Shown here in pieces: positions 1-7,414 of a DNA stretch of 22,818 nt. Numbering within the stretch: position 1 is the stretch's first letter; the number at the start of each line of letters is the position of its first letter. This DNA is from Dehalococcoidia bacterium. Lineage in GTDB: Bacteria; Chloroflexota; Dehalococcoidia; UBA2979. Below the pieces are notes generated by a model. It made no database searches and was not told the origin of the DNA. It was given only the letters and a program-made list of their open reading frames with translations. The DNA is taken from positions 1 through 22,818 of the forward strand of contig JALOAM010000029.1 in assembly GCA_023228765.1 (NCBI GenBank). Reading direction: 5' to 3'. A program made the translations under genes and the position numbers.

Positions 1-26
1 CACGGGAACAGTGGAAGGCGCCAGCC

Positions 27-2327
27 CTACGAGTCGTCCTCGGAGAGGACGGACTCGTCCTCGTCGTCCTGGACGATGACCGAGCGGCGCGAGGTGCCCT
101 CCACCGGTCGAGGGCGCTCGCGCGGGGCGGAGATCGAGGGGCGGGCAATGAGCGCCTCGTCGTCCTCAACGACGGGGCCGAGGGCGCGACGCGACTCCAG
201 TTCGCGGCGGGTGGGCTCCGGGTACTCGACGCGCGGGTGGTAGACGGCGGAGAGCGACTGCACGAACGAGTCGGCGGCGATCCGCAGGTCACGCATGGAG
301 ATGTCGCACTCGTCGAACTGACCCTCTTCGAGGCGTTCGCGGAAGATGCCGTCCACGATCTGGCGGATGCGGTCGGAGGTGCGGTCCTTGCTCGCGCGGA
401 CCGAGGCCTCGGAGGCGTCGGCGAGCATGACGAGCGCGGTCTCCCGGGTCTGCGGCTTCGGGCCCGGGTACTGGAACAGCTCCGGCTCGATGTCCGGCTT
501 CACCTGCGCCGCCTGCCGGTAGAAGTACGCGACGAGGCGCGACCCGTGGTGCTGCTGCACGAAGGCCACGACCGCCTCCGGCAGCCCGTGCTTCCTCGCG
601 AGTTCCGCGCCCGCGGTGACGTGGCGCATGATCACGCGGGAGGACTGCAGCGGGTCCAGGTTGTCGTGCGGGTTGGGGCCGTCACCGTAGTTCTCCACGA
701 AGAACCCGGGTGAGTGCAGCTTCCCGATGTCGTGGTAGTACGCGCCCACCCGGACGAGCAGGGCGTCCGCACCGATCTTGTCGGCGGCGCGGTCCGCGAG
801 GCTCCCCACCAGCATCGAGTGCTGGAACGTGCCGGGCGCCTCGTCCTGCAGGCGGCGCAGCAGCGGGTGGTTGAGCTGCACCAGCTCCATCAGCTCCACC
901 CGCGTGATGATCCCGAAGGGGCGGCTCAGGAGGACGAACGCCCCGACCGAGATCGTCGCGGTGAGGAGGCCGCCGAGCGCCGAGGCACCCGCGATCCACG
1001 CGAACTCGTCGATGGACCACTCCGGGTTCAGCAGCAGCACCACGACCGCCCACGATCCCCCCGCGAGCGCCGAGGCGAGTCCCGCGCCGAGGTAGCCCTG
1101 CAACCGTTCCGCCCGCGACGCCACGAACAGGCCAGCGAGCGAGGATGCGCCCGTCGCCAGCACGAGGCGGAGCGCGTCGAGGTCGCCCGAGAGGCTGCCG
1201 GAGGTACTCGGCGCGGCGACGGCGAGGTAGCCGACAGTGCCCGCGACGATGAACGACGCGATCACGCCGCTGCCGACATCGAGCAACACGGCGGCGACGA
1301 TCGGGCCGGCCGCGAGTGGCAAGGCCAGCGCGAGGTAGAGGTCGTCGTGGTCGGGCAGGATGAGCGGGAACGCGAACTTCGCCACCGCGACCGGAACGAG
1401 CGTTGTGAGCACGAAGAGCGCAAGGCGGCGCGCGCCTCGCAGCGATCGAGGCTTGGACACCCACAGGTGCGCGCCCAGCGCCGCCCCGCCGAGGATGGAC
1501 GCGAGCGCGGCAGCGAGGACGGCGGTCGCCGTGATCGACCCCGTGCGGATCTCGAGCTGCTCGATCGCCTCGAACGCCGCTTCGTCGATCACCGTCCCGG
1601 CAGGGACCACGGGGTCTCCCGCGACGTAGGTGACGCGCACAGGCGGCGTGTTCGCGCGCGCCTCGGCGCGGAGGGCCTCGGTGCGCTCCTGGGAGACGGC
1701 GAGCGTCGGCACGATCAACGGTGCCAGCAGCTCGTTCACGGCGGACTGCTCCGCCGTGTTCAGGGTCGCGGGGAGCAGGTTCCCGGCACGAGAGCGCGAC
1801 GCCTCCAGGTCGCCGGGGCTCACAGCGCCGGCGAGCGTGCGCGAGAGGGCGTCCCGCGCCTCGTCGCGCATGGTCTGCCAGACCTCGTCGTCAACCTCGA
1901 TCAGCGTCGCCGCCGCGGCCGGCGAGAGGGCCGTGCCCTGGATGCCCTGGAGCGCGGTCTCCTTCGCGGAGGCGGACTTCGTCGCGTCGCCACGCTCATC
2001 GGAGATGGCGGCCATGATCCGGTCGAGCTCGGCGACCTGGCGCTCGCGGATCTCGGGGTCGAGGACGAGGACGTCGTCGATCGCGGCGGCAGCCGCCTCG
2101 CGCGTCTCGCCGGTGAGGATCTCGGACTCGAAGGTGAGGTCGCGCGGGGCGAGGATGTCGCTGTCGACGCGCGTGCCCACCTCGAGCTGCTGTCCGCCCG
2201 GGAACCACGGGAAGAGGATCGCGAACAGCGCGAGCGACGTGACGATCGCGAGGGCGACCGCGACGTTGCCGTTGGGCGCCTCGCGCGCCGCTTCGCGGAT
2301 CGCGGTCTGGGTGTCGCGAGTGACCAT
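27..2327 (-). CDS. pgpH: 7TM-HD family phosphohydrolase (PgpH-type cyclic-di-AMP phosphodiesterase)
   Basis: The 766-residue product is a membrane-bound HD-domain phosphodiesterase of the PgpH family, which hydrolyses cyclic di-AMP on the cytoplasmic side. It has an N-terminal membrane helix (about residues 22-41), a large extracytoplasmic 7TM-HDED region (about 45-265), a bundle of about seven helices (about 266-470) and a C-terminal HD domain. HD-domain ligands are visible as FQHSM (His503), YYHDIGK (His532-Asp533), QQHHG (His593/594) and the late Asp636 in MLADASE. The last 55 residues are charged and probably disordered. The start is ATG with only a weak Shine-Dalgarno. It begins 24 bp after the yqeY stop and shares the rpsU-yqeY-pgpH order known from other bacteria. 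The next gene downstream would lie beyond the left edge; ybeY is common in that place. The family call is firm; substrate is inferred from the family. Confidence 0.93.
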   Translation of the reverse strand: MVTRDTQTAIREAAREAPNGNVAVALAIVTSLALFAILFPWFPGGQQLEVGTRVDSDILAPRDLTFESEILTGETREAAAAAIDDVLVLDPEIRERQVAELDRIMAAISDERGDATKSASAKETALQGIQGTALSPAAAATLIEVDDEVWQTMRDEARDALSRTLAGAVSPGDLEASRSRAGNLLPATLNTAEQSAVNELLAPLIVPTLAVSQERTEALRAEARANTPPVRVTYVAGDPVVPAGTVIDEAAFEAIEQLEIRTGSITATAVLAAALASILGGAALGAHLWVSKPRSLRGARRLALFVLTTLVPVAVAKFAFPLILPDHDDLYLALALPLAAGPIVAAVLLDVGSGVIASFIVAGTVGYLAVAAPSTSGSLSGDLDALRLVLATGASSLAGLFVASRAERLQGYLGAGLASALAGGSWAVVVLLLNPEWSIDEFAWIAGASALGGLLTATISVGAFVLLSRPFGIITRVELMELVQLNHPLLRRLQDEAPGTFQHSMLVGSLADRAADKIGADALLVRVGAYYHDIGKLHSPGFFVENYGDGPNPHDNLDPLQSSRVIMRHVTAGAELARKHGLPEAVVAFVQQHHGSRLVAYFYRQAAQVKPDIEPELFQYPGPKPQTRETALVMLADASEASVRASKDRTSDRIRQIVDGIFRERLEEGQFDECDISMRDLRIAADSFVQSLSAVYHPRVEYPEPTRRELESRRALGPVVEDDEALIARPSISAPRERPRPVEGTSRRSVIVQDDEDESVLSEDDS

Positions 2328-2351
2328 GGGTGCCGGCCCGCTCGCCGCGGA

Positions 2352-2801
2352 CTAACCCGCGAGGATGGAGCGCACCGCCTGGTTGACGCGGTTGCCGTCC
2401 GCGCGGCCGGCGACTCGCTCCAGCAGCGGGCGCATCACCTTGCCCACGTCGCCCGGCGCGCTGGCCCCCACCTCGGCGATGACCTCGCGCGCGAGCGTCG
2501 CCAACTCCTCGTCTGAGAGCTGGGCAGGGAGGAACTCCTCGATCACCACGAGTTCCACGCGCTCCTTCTCGGCGAGGTCGTTGCGGCTCGCCTTCTCGTA
2601 CTCGGTGATCGAGTCGCGGCGCTGCTTCGCCTCCTTCTGGAGGACCTTCGTCGTCTCGTCGTCGGTGAGGGTGTGTCCGAAGTCGATCTCGGCGTTCTTG
2701 AAGGCGGAAAGCAGCAGCCGGAGGGCGTCACGCCGCTCCGTGTCGCCGCCCTTCCAGGCGGCGGTCATCTGCTCTCGGATCGTCTCCTGGATCGTGGCCA
2801 C
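2352..2801 (-). CDS. yqeY: GatB/YqeY domain protein
   Basis: The product is a 149-residue YqeY protein. The family shares the helical tail domain of the amidotransferase subunit GatB and is thought to bind tRNA or nucleic acid, but its cellular role is not settled. It is all-helical, starts with the typical ATIQETIREQM segment and carries the conserved EFLPAQLSDEEL and GKVMRPLL segments. The open frame continues 26 codons upstream, but I place the start at GTG 2801: a GGGAG Shine-Dalgarno sits five bases before it and family similarity begins there. It lies 179 bp after rpsU and 24 bp before pgpH, so the three genes are probably co-transcribed. Nothing unusual is seen. Confidence 0.92.
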   Translation of the reverse strand: MATIQETIREQMTAAWKGGDTERRDALRLLLSAFKNAEIDFGHTLTDDETTKVLQKEAKQRRDSITEYEKASRNDLAEKERVELVVIEEFLPAQLSDEELATLAREVIAEVGASAPGDVGKVMRPLLERVAGRADGNRVNQAVRSILAG

Positions 2802-2933
2802 ACCGGCTCCCTCTGGATGCGAGCGCCGCGCAGACGCACGTCGGGTGAGCTGCGGCGCACAGACATCTCGCTCACGCACCGCTCGAAGCGTACCGCGCAG
2901 CGGAAGAGGGCGCTCGTGACGTGCGAGGGAGGA

Positions 2934-2967
2934 GGCGGCCCGTACACCCTCAACGGGTCGGGCCGCC
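2934..2967 (-). terminator. GC-rich hairpin between rpsU and yqeY
   Basis: Nine bases, GGCGGCCCG at 2934-2942, are exactly complementary to CGGGCCGCC at 2959-2967, with a 16-base loop. It lies 13 bp downstream of the rpsU stop. No T-run follows on the minus strand, so it is at best a weak or attenuating terminator that lowers read-through from the highly expressed rpsU into yqeY and pgpH. Confidence 0.4.
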
Positions 2968-2980
2968 GAGGCTCTGGGGC

Positions 2981-3190
2981 CTACGCGCGCTCGCGGGTCT
3001 TCGCGCGTGCGATCGCCTTGCGCAGCTTGCGGCGGCGGGCGGCTTCCTTCTTCTTGCGGCGCTCGGACGGCTTCTCGTAGAACTCGTGACGACGGGCGTC
3101 GGTCAGGATCCCGTCCGCCTGCACGCGCTTGTTGAAGCGCCGCAGCGCGGCCTCCAGGGACTCGGAATCGCCGACGTAGATCTCAGTCAC
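2981..3190 (-). CDS. rpsU: 30S ribosomal protein S21
   Basis: The product is a 69-residue ribosomal protein S21, a basic protein of the small subunit near the mRNA exit/anti-SD region. Typical features are the N-terminal VGDSESLEAALRRFNKR segment, the FYEKPSERRKKK segment and an Arg/Lys-rich helical tail. The frame extends 13 codons upstream, but the start is GTG at 3190: a strong GGGGGTGA Shine-Dalgarno lies seven bases before it and S21 similarity begins with that residue. A promoter-like sequence lies about 105 bp upstream. yqeY and pgpH follow in the same direction. Confidence 0.95.
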   Translation of the reverse strand: MTEIYVGDSESLEAALRRFNKRVQADGILTDARRHEFYEKPSERRKKKEAARRRKLRKAIARAKTRERA

Positions 3191-3296
3191 TCGATGTTCA
3201 CCCCCGCCGAGGCACCCAGCCCCGGTCATCCGTCAGATAGCGCCGCGAAGGCCTCGGAACCGTCGTCGCGCGGAAACGCAGCGACGCGCATTGCTC

Positions 3297-3326
3297 ATCG
3301 TACCCGCGGGCTGATTCTGGGGTCAA
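3297..3326 (-). promoter_or_regulatory. Predicted sigma-70-type promoter of rpsU
   Basis: On the minus strand TTGACC (3326-3321) is followed after 18 bases by TACGAT (3302-3297). This is close to the -35/-10 consensus and would give a leader of roughly 100 bases before the rpsU GTG. The same TTGACC-N18-TACxxT arrangement stands before the respiratory operon at 7617-7646, which supports both calls. The region 3191-3296 between this promoter and rpsU holds no gene. Confidence 0.5.
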
Positions 3327-3420
3327 CGTGAGCAACGAGACACGGTCCGCGCCACCCCTCCCCGTCAACTCGCCCGCCCCTCCCGGCTCCCCCCTCGCAT
3401 TCCGTCTCCTCTCCGAATCT

Positions 3421-3460
3421 GACCCCCTCTCCCGGTTTCGGGAGAGGGTTGGGGTGAGGG
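3421..3460 (+). repeat. REP-like palindromic repeat, copy 1 (type A)
   Basis: A 10-bp perfect stem, CCCTCTCCCG/CGGGAGAGGG, with a GTTT loop is followed by the tail TTGGGGTGAGGG. It sits in the 507-bp gap between rpsU and the small paralogue pair. A second copy in inverted orientation lies 60 bp further on. The architecture (palindrome plus G-rich tail) matches the repeats at 18364, 18745 and 18900, although the stem sequence differs. Confidence 0.85.
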
Positions 3461-3520
3461 CCTCTTCCGGATCGGCTCTTGGGATGACCGAGGGCGCTCG
3501 CGTCGCGGGGCGCGGAATGA

Positions 3521-3564
3521 CCCTCACCCCCGGCCCCTCTCCCGAAACCGGGAGAGGGGGGGAC
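3521..3564 (-). repeat. REP-like palindromic repeat, copy 2 (type A, inverted)
   Basis: Read on the minus strand, this repeats the 24-base palindrome of copy 1 exactly and ends in a GGGTGAGGG tail, so the two copies face each other across 60 bp. The facing pair resembles a BIME or a MITE-like unit. The sequence between the copies contains no convincing ORF. No gene is supported in 3191-3697; the ORFs there are read-throughs of repeat and GC-rich sequence. Confidence 0.85.
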
Positions 3565-3585
3565 GGAATGGGAGACGGAATGGGA
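3562..3585 (+). repeat. 12-bp tandem duplication
   Basis: GACGGAATGGGA occurs twice head to tail (3562-3573 and 3574-3585) directly at the outer edge of REP-like copy 2. It may be a slippage product. No function is evident. Confidence 0.7.
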
Positions 3586-3697
3586 GAGGAGCCGGAAGGG
3601 GAGCGGGGGCGGGCGAGTCTGGCGCGAAGCCTCGGATCCTGCGGGCACGACAACGGCGCGGCTGGCGCCGCGCCGTGAAAAGTCGCTCGGACCGAGA

Positions 3698-3841
3698 TTA
3701 GTCGGCGGAGGGGAGCACCTTCGGCTGGAGCTCTTCCATGCCGCGTCCGTTGACGTTCAGGTTGCAGTCCCCCGGCTTGATGCAGAGCACCTCCACGCCG
3801 GTGGTCTCGTCCTTGTAGCGCTTGCCCAGTGCGACAGCCAT
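3698..3841 (-). CDS. Small desulforedoxin-like paralogue with reduced cysteine set
   Basis: The product is a 47-residue protein starting MAVALGKRYK and ending PKVLPSAD. It resembles small proteins of the desulfoferrodoxin N-terminal/zinc-ribbon type, in which a CxxC pair and a later CC pair bind one iron or zinc. Here the first pair is replaced (KDETTG) and only Cys20 and Cys26 remain, so a classical four-cysteine site is impossible in a monomer. The ATG start at 3841 follows the stop of the upstream paralogue by 13 bp, with a modest GGACGGGG Shine-Dalgarno. The GKRYK opening, the VLCIKPGD centre and the G-ME segment align with the neighbour, suggesting a tandem duplication. Family assignment is by memory of similar small proteins and is moderate; function is unknown. 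Confidence 0.7.
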   Translation of the reverse strand: MAVALGKRYKDETTGVEVLCIKPGDCNLNVNGRGMEELQPKVLPSAD

Positions 3842-3854
3842 CGTTGTCCCCGTC

Positions 3855-3974
3855 CTACAGCTGCTCGAGCGGCGTCTCGCCGCAGCGGAGTTCTGCATCC
3901 TCGGCACCCTTGGTGACGATGAACTCGGCACCACAGTTCGGGCACTTGTAGCGCTTACCAGTCACTGCTGCCAT
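3855..3974 (-). CDS. Tiny CxxC zinc-ribbon/desulforedoxin-like protein
   Basis: The product is only 39 residues: MAAVTGKRYK, then CPNCG (Cys11, Cys14), a short strand region with EFIVTKG, and a single late Cys31 in ELRCGETPLE. Desulforedoxin-type metal sites normally use CxxC plus CC; here one of the last two cysteines is missing, so the fourth ligand would come from another residue or another chain. The GAGGGGGA Shine-Dalgarno lies five bases before the ATG, which makes a real gene likely despite its size. It is the first gene of a two-gene unit with its paralogue at 3698-3841 and lies 60 bp downstream of the cytochrome c gene. A role in redox or metal handling is a guess. Confidence 0.78.
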   Translation of the reverse strand: MAAVTGKRYKCPNCGAEFIVTKGAEDAELRCGETPLEQL

Positions 3975-3989
3975 CGAATCCCCCTCTAT

Positions 3990-4009
3990 CGAAGCCCCGG
4001 CGGGCTTCG
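3990..4009 (-). terminator. Hairpin at the end of the respiratory operon
   Basis: CGAAGCCC and GGGCTTCG form a perfect 8-bp stem with a CGGC loop, 25 bp after the cytochrome c stop. There is no T-run on the minus strand. It may terminate the respiratory operon or separate it from the two small genes that follow. Confidence 0.45.
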
Positions 4010-4034
4010 ACCGCATGAACTAATACTACTCGGG

Positions 4035-4940
4035 TTACGGCTCGACGTTCTTCAGGAAGGTCACCATGCTCTGGATCTCCTCCGGCGTCATCTGCTCGCC
4101 CCAGGCCGGCATCGCCGTGCCCTCGCGACCGTTCGTGATCGTGTCGACATAGAAGTCGTCAGCCTGCGTCAGCGTCGAGGGCAGCAGCGGCAGACCGACT
4201 CCGCCACCACGGTCCGCGCCGTGGCAGGCCGAGCAGTTGGTCTGGAAGAACTGCCCCACGAGGACGCCCTGGATCATCGCCTGGGCCTCCGGCTCGGCGG
4301 GCAGCTCGGTCGGGGTCGGCTCCGCGTCCTCGCCGCCCTCGCTGAACGGGTCGCGGCTGATGATCTCCTGGCGCGACTCACCGCGGTACTGGCCACAGTT
4401 GCCGTGCGTGATGCCCAGCGTGCCGGCCTCGGTGCCTGGGAGGACCACCGTCGCGGGATCCGTGTCCGTCTCGATGTCGTGCTCGTGGCCGATCTCCTCG
4501 ACCGTCTCCCACGCGCCCGGCGTCGTGATCATCTGCACGAGGTAGTTGATCTGCGTTTCAGAGAGCGGACCACCGAAGCGCTCCGACCACACCGGCATCG
4601 CTGTGCCCTCGCGGCCACAGGCGATCGTGTTGTGGAGGAACGTCTCCACCGTGCGGATGTCCCCCTCGGGGGTCACGGGAGCACCCTCCTCGTTGCCCTC
4701 CTCGAAGATGAGGAACGCGTCGAGGTCGAGGGCCGGGCCGATGCCGCCCTCGCCGACAAGGCCGTGACAGGTGCGGCAGTTCGCGACGAAGAGGTCCGCG
4801 CCGCGGTGGATCAGCAGCTCGTCCTGCGCCTCCGCCGCCGTGGCGGAGCGGTTGGGTTCGTTCACGATGTACGCCCCGAAGGCGAGGAACGCGAGGAACA
4901 GCAGCCCGATCATCACGTTGACCTGCTTGCTTGTGTTCAT
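4035..4940 (-). CDS. Membrane-anchored dihaem cytochrome c
   Basis: The 301-residue product has one N-terminal membrane anchor (about residues 8-26, uncleaved by appearance) and two class-I cytochrome c domains outside the membrane. Haem sites are CRTCH (55-59) with a likely distal Met115 in GTAMPVW, and CSACH (236-240) with Met277 in GTAMPAW. The two domains are joined by an acidic, proline-rich linker of roughly 80 residues (about 145-225). As the last gene of the b/Rieske operon it probably takes electrons from the Rieske centre and passes them to a terminal oxidase or soluble carrier, replacing cytochrome c1 or f. The start ATG is preceded by GGAGAG; the gap to the Rieske gene is 47 bp. 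NCGQY near residue 181 is not a haem site. Confidence 0.92.
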   Translation of the reverse strand: MNTSKQVNVMIGLLFLAFLAFGAYIVNEPNRSATAAEAQDELLIHRGADLFVANCRTCHGLVGEGGIGPALDLDAFLIFEEGNEEGAPVTPEGDIRTVETFLHNTIACGREGTAMPVWSERFGGPLSETQINYLVQMITTPGAWETVEEIGHEHDIETDTDPATVVLPGTEAGTLGITHGNCGQYRGESRQEIISRDPFSEGGEDAEPTPTELPAEPEAQAMIQGVLVGQFFQTNCSACHGADRGGGVGLPLLPSTLTQADDFYVDTITNGREGTAMPAWGEQMTPEEIQSMVTFLKNVEP

Positions 4941-4987
4941 GCGTCCATCACTCTCCGCGTCGTGTCTCGGTCAGTTGGAACAGTGGC

Positions 4988-5635
4988 CTAGACGGGGACT
5001 GCCCGCTCCGGGTTGTCCGGGCCGCCCGGCGTGATCGCGCCGGTCTGGACCGTGATGTTGCCGGCCGAGTCGATCTCGATCGCCATGGTGTCCATGGAGC
5101 GCGGCGCCGGGCCGAACACCCGGACGCCAGACTTGGTGTACGTGGAACCGTGACACGGGCAGCGGTACCAGCCCTCGGAGTCACCTTCGTACGAGAAAGT
5201 GCTGCGCCACGGGACGGTGCATCCCAGGTGGGGACACTTGCGCCACAGGGCCAGCAGGCCGTCCGCACCGCCGGTGCCACCCAGCCGGCTCTCCGCCGGA
5301 TCCAGGTTCGCCATCCAGAACTGCCCTTCGGAGTTCGGGACGGGGTCGGCACCCTTCACGTAGTCCGCCACGTTGCCGGCGGGCACGGGGCCACCAAAGC
5401 CACGGACGTTCCGCGGGTAGAGGAAGTCCAGCAGGAGGCCCACGCTGCCGAGCAGCGTGACGCCGAGGCCGCCCCAGAAGGAGGCCCGGATGAAGTTACG
5501 GCGCGAGACATCGCGATCCAGCGGCGACACCAGCGCCGCCGGGAGCGCCTCGGTGTCTGCGACCTGGGTACGGCGCGACGCGAGCGCCGACTTCCAGGCG
5601 TCTGTCTGCGACGGTGAGACTGGTTCGTTCGCCAC
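4988..5635 (-). CDS. Rieske iron-sulfur protein of the menaquinol-cytochrome c reductase
   Basis: The 215-residue product carries the [2Fe-2S] Rieske motifs CPHLGC (134-139) and CPCHGS (159-164). Ligands are predicted as Cys134, His136, Cys159 and His162, with a Cys139-Cys161 disulfide. A SRRNFIR twin-arginine segment (44-50) followed by a hydrophobic helix (about 53-72) indicates Tat-dependent insertion with an uncleaved anchor, as is usual for Rieske proteins. The N-terminal 40 residues are an extension of low hydrophobicity. The start is GTG at 5635, supported by a strong GGAGG five bases upstream. It lies between the subunit-IV-like gene (18-bp gap) and the dihaem cytochrome c gene. Confidence 0.95.
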   Translation of the reverse strand: MANEPVSPSQTDAWKSALASRRTQVADTEALPAALVSPLDRDVSRRNFIRASFWGGLGVTLLGSVGLLLDFLYPRNVRGFGGPVPAGNVADYVKGADPVPNSEGQFWMANLDPAESRLGGTGGADGLLALWRKCPHLGCTVPWRSTFSYEGDSEGWYRCPCHGSTYTKSGVRVFGPAPRSMDTMAIEIDSAGNITVQTGAITPGGPDNPERAVPV

Positions 5636-5653
5636 GGTTTCCTCCGACAGCCG

Positions 5654-6559
5654 CTACTCGTGCGCGAAGATCGTGTACGGCCCGAGCACGAGGCCCTCGC
5701 CGCGGAAGAACGTTCCCACGATCGTCAGCGTGATGTAGACGGCGATGAACCCGGAGAACTGCAGGATCATGTGGTCCCGCTTCGTCTTCGCGATGCCCAT
5801 CTTGTGCACCACGAAGGACAAGATGAGCGGCAGGCCGATCATCGTGTTGACCGGGATGAACTGCTCCACCAGGAACGCCGGGATGTTCCAGTCCAGTTCG
5901 ATCCGCGGGAAGCCCAGCAGGTCCGTCCGCAGGACGTCGCCCAGCGGGACGTGGAGCGTCCAGTCCGGCCACGCGATCTCGTTCTGGATGCCTCGAAGGC
6001 CGCGCATGAAGTCGAGCTGATGAGGCCAGGCATGGAAGCCCTCGGCCTGGGAATCAGCATTCAACTTGCCGTTCGCGATCCACTCGTAGATCTGAACGTG
6101 CTTCGACTCGTCGTAGAAGATCAGGAGCAGCGTGCCGATGGAGCCGACCGCGGCGCCGATCCAGGTGAGCGGCCACGCCATCGGCGTGGACAGCCACTCG
6201 CCCTGGCCCTCGTTCGAGTTGTCGAAGTAGGGGATGGCGCCGAGGGCGATCAGGGCGACCGTCGGCACGACCACGCCGGCGAGGGCGGGGTGCATGTGGA
6301 GCAGTAGTTCCTGCAGGTTCAGGAAGTACCACGGGGCCTTGGACGGGTTCGGCGTCACGGCCGCGTTCGCGCGGTCGAGCAGCACGGAGTCCACCATCAC
6401 CGCGAGCACCACGATGAGGATCGTGAACAGCACCGCGGCGATGAACTCGATGAAGACGAGGTCCGGCCAGACCAGCAACTCTTCTTCACGAGCCCGGCGC
6501 GCACGCCCGCGGACGGCCGCGGAGGAGGCTTGGGCTTGGGCCTGAGGCGTAGCAGCCAT
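5654..6559 (-). CDS. Cytochrome b C-terminal domain protein (subunit-IV-like, extended)
   Basis: The product corresponds to the C-terminal half of cytochrome b/subunit IV and would form part of the quinol oxidation site. It is 301 residues, against about 160 for plastid subunit IV. Likely membrane segments are about 37-59, 90-110, 131-149, 237-254 and 267-284. The Qo-loop motif, classically PEWY, reads APWY (76-79) and is followed by LNLQELLLHMHP. A hydrophilic stretch of about 85 residues (150-235) separates the third and fourth helices. The start is ATG at 6559 with AGGAAGG further upstream. It follows the cytochrome b gene by 23 bp. The complex assignment is firm; the extra loop and the non-acidic Qo motif are unusual against the textbook enzymes. 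Confidence 0.9.
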   Translation of the reverse strand: MAATPQAQAQASSAAVRGRARRAREEELLVWPDLVFIEFIAAVLFTILIVVLAVMVDSVLLDRANAAVTPNPSKAPWYFLNLQELLLHMHPALAGVVVPTVALIALGAIPYFDNSNEGQGEWLSTPMAWPLTWIGAAVGSIGTLLLIFYDESKHVQIYEWIANGKLNADSQAEGFHAWPHQLDFMRGLRGIQNEIAWPDWTLHVPLGDVLRTDLLGFPRIELDWNIPAFLVEQFIPVNTMIGLPLILSFVVHKMGIAKTKRDHMILQFSGFIAVYITLTIVGTFFRGEGLVLGPYTIFAHE

Positions 6560-6582
6560 CGGTTCCCGTTCCTTCCTACGAC

Positions 6583-7338
6583 CTACAGCGGGCGCGACAG
6601 TCCGCCGTCACGGCGGATGCGCCAGAAGTGGACAGTCATGAACACGGCGGCCAGCAACGGCAGGCCGATGACGTGCAGGGTGTAGAAGCGGGTGAGGGCG
6701 GCCTGGCCCACCTGGTAGCCACCGACCAGCACGAAGCGGTTCGGCTCGCCCAGCAGCGGGGCGGAACCCACCATGTTCGTGCCCACGGTGATGGCCCACA
6801 GCGCCAGCTGGTCCCAGGGCAGCAGGTAGCCGGTGAAGGAGAGCAGCAGCGTCAGGACGAGGAGCACCACGCCCACGACCCAGTTGAACTCCCGCGGCGG
6901 CTTGTACGCGCCGGTGTAGAAGACGCGCATCATGTGCATGAGCACCATCAGCACCATGCCGTGCGCCATCCAGCGGTGCATGTTGCGCATCAGCTGGCCG
7001 AACCGCACGTCAGTTTCCAGCGCCAGGATGTCCTCGTACGCCCGGTCGACAGACGGGACGTAATAGAACATCAGCAGCACGCCGGTGATGGTCAGACCCA
7101 GGAACAGGAAGAAGGACAACCCACCCAGGCAGAAGGTGTGGGTGATCTTCACGTGCGTGCGATGGATCCGCGTGGGGTGCAGGTGCAGGAAGACGTTGGT
7201 CGCCACGGCCAGCATCTGGTTCCGGGGGGTGTTCGGGTACCCGGACCGGAAGATGGAGCGCCACAGGCGGTTGGAGAAGATGGCGTCGTACAGACGATCG
7301 CCCATCGTCCGCCGTTGCGGTCGTTCCGAGGTGGCCAT
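6583..7338 (-). CDS. Cytochrome b N-terminal domain protein (b6-like)
   Basis: The 251-residue product has the four-helix core of cytochrome b6 and carries the haem irons of the quinol:cytochrome c reductase. Haem b ligands align as His121 (MHRW) and His135 (MHMMR) on one helix and His222 (TLHVIG) and His237 (TVHFW) on another; the 15-residue step in the second pair is the b6/Firmicutes spacing. PWDQ (174-177) is present. Cys70 in TFCLGG matches the cysteine that covalently holds haem ci in b6 and in Bacillus QcrB. The ATG start at 7338 has AGGAG nine bases upstream. The gene is second in an operon with a 33-residue membrane protein, subunit IV, Rieske and cytochrome c. Confidence 0.94.
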   Translation of the reverse strand: MATSERPQRRTMGDRLYDAIFSNRLWRSIFRSGYPNTPRNQMLAVATNVFLHLHPTRIHRTHVKITHTFCLGGLSFFLFLGLTITGVLLMFYYVPSVDRAYEDILALETDVRFGQLMRNMHRWMAHGMVLMVLMHMMRVFYTGAYKPPREFNWVVGVVLLVLTLLLSFTGYLLPWDQLALWAITVGTNMVGSAPLLGEPNRFVLVGGYQVGQAALTRFYTLHVIGLPLLAAVFMTVHFWRIRRDGGLSRPL

Positions 7339-7414
7339 CCGCTGCTCCTGTCAGTCGCCCGCGCCTACGCGCTGGGCGTCCCCCGCTGCCGTCGAGGTAA
7401 GTGGTAGAGCCGGT

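Noticed and set aside
714..2516. 600-codon plus-strand open frame opposite pgpH
   Set aside because: It is very rich in Arg, Glu, Asp and Val with no recognisable domain and lies fully antisense to a well-supported gene. Long shadow frames are expected at this GC content; the same applies to the plus-strand frames at 3822-4991, 8392-9621, 12692-14188 and 16881-17990.
3295..3653. Several 115-150 codon frames in both directions between rpsU and the small paralogues
   Set aside because: They only read through the palindromic repeats and GC-rich spacer. The motif-like SPLSRFRERVG and PTLSRNRERG segments are translated repeats, and no Shine-Dalgarno or family similarity is seen.
4394..4400. Third haem site in cytochrome c (NCGQYRG near residue 181)
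   Set aside because: It lacks the CxxCH pattern; only two true CxxCH sites are present.
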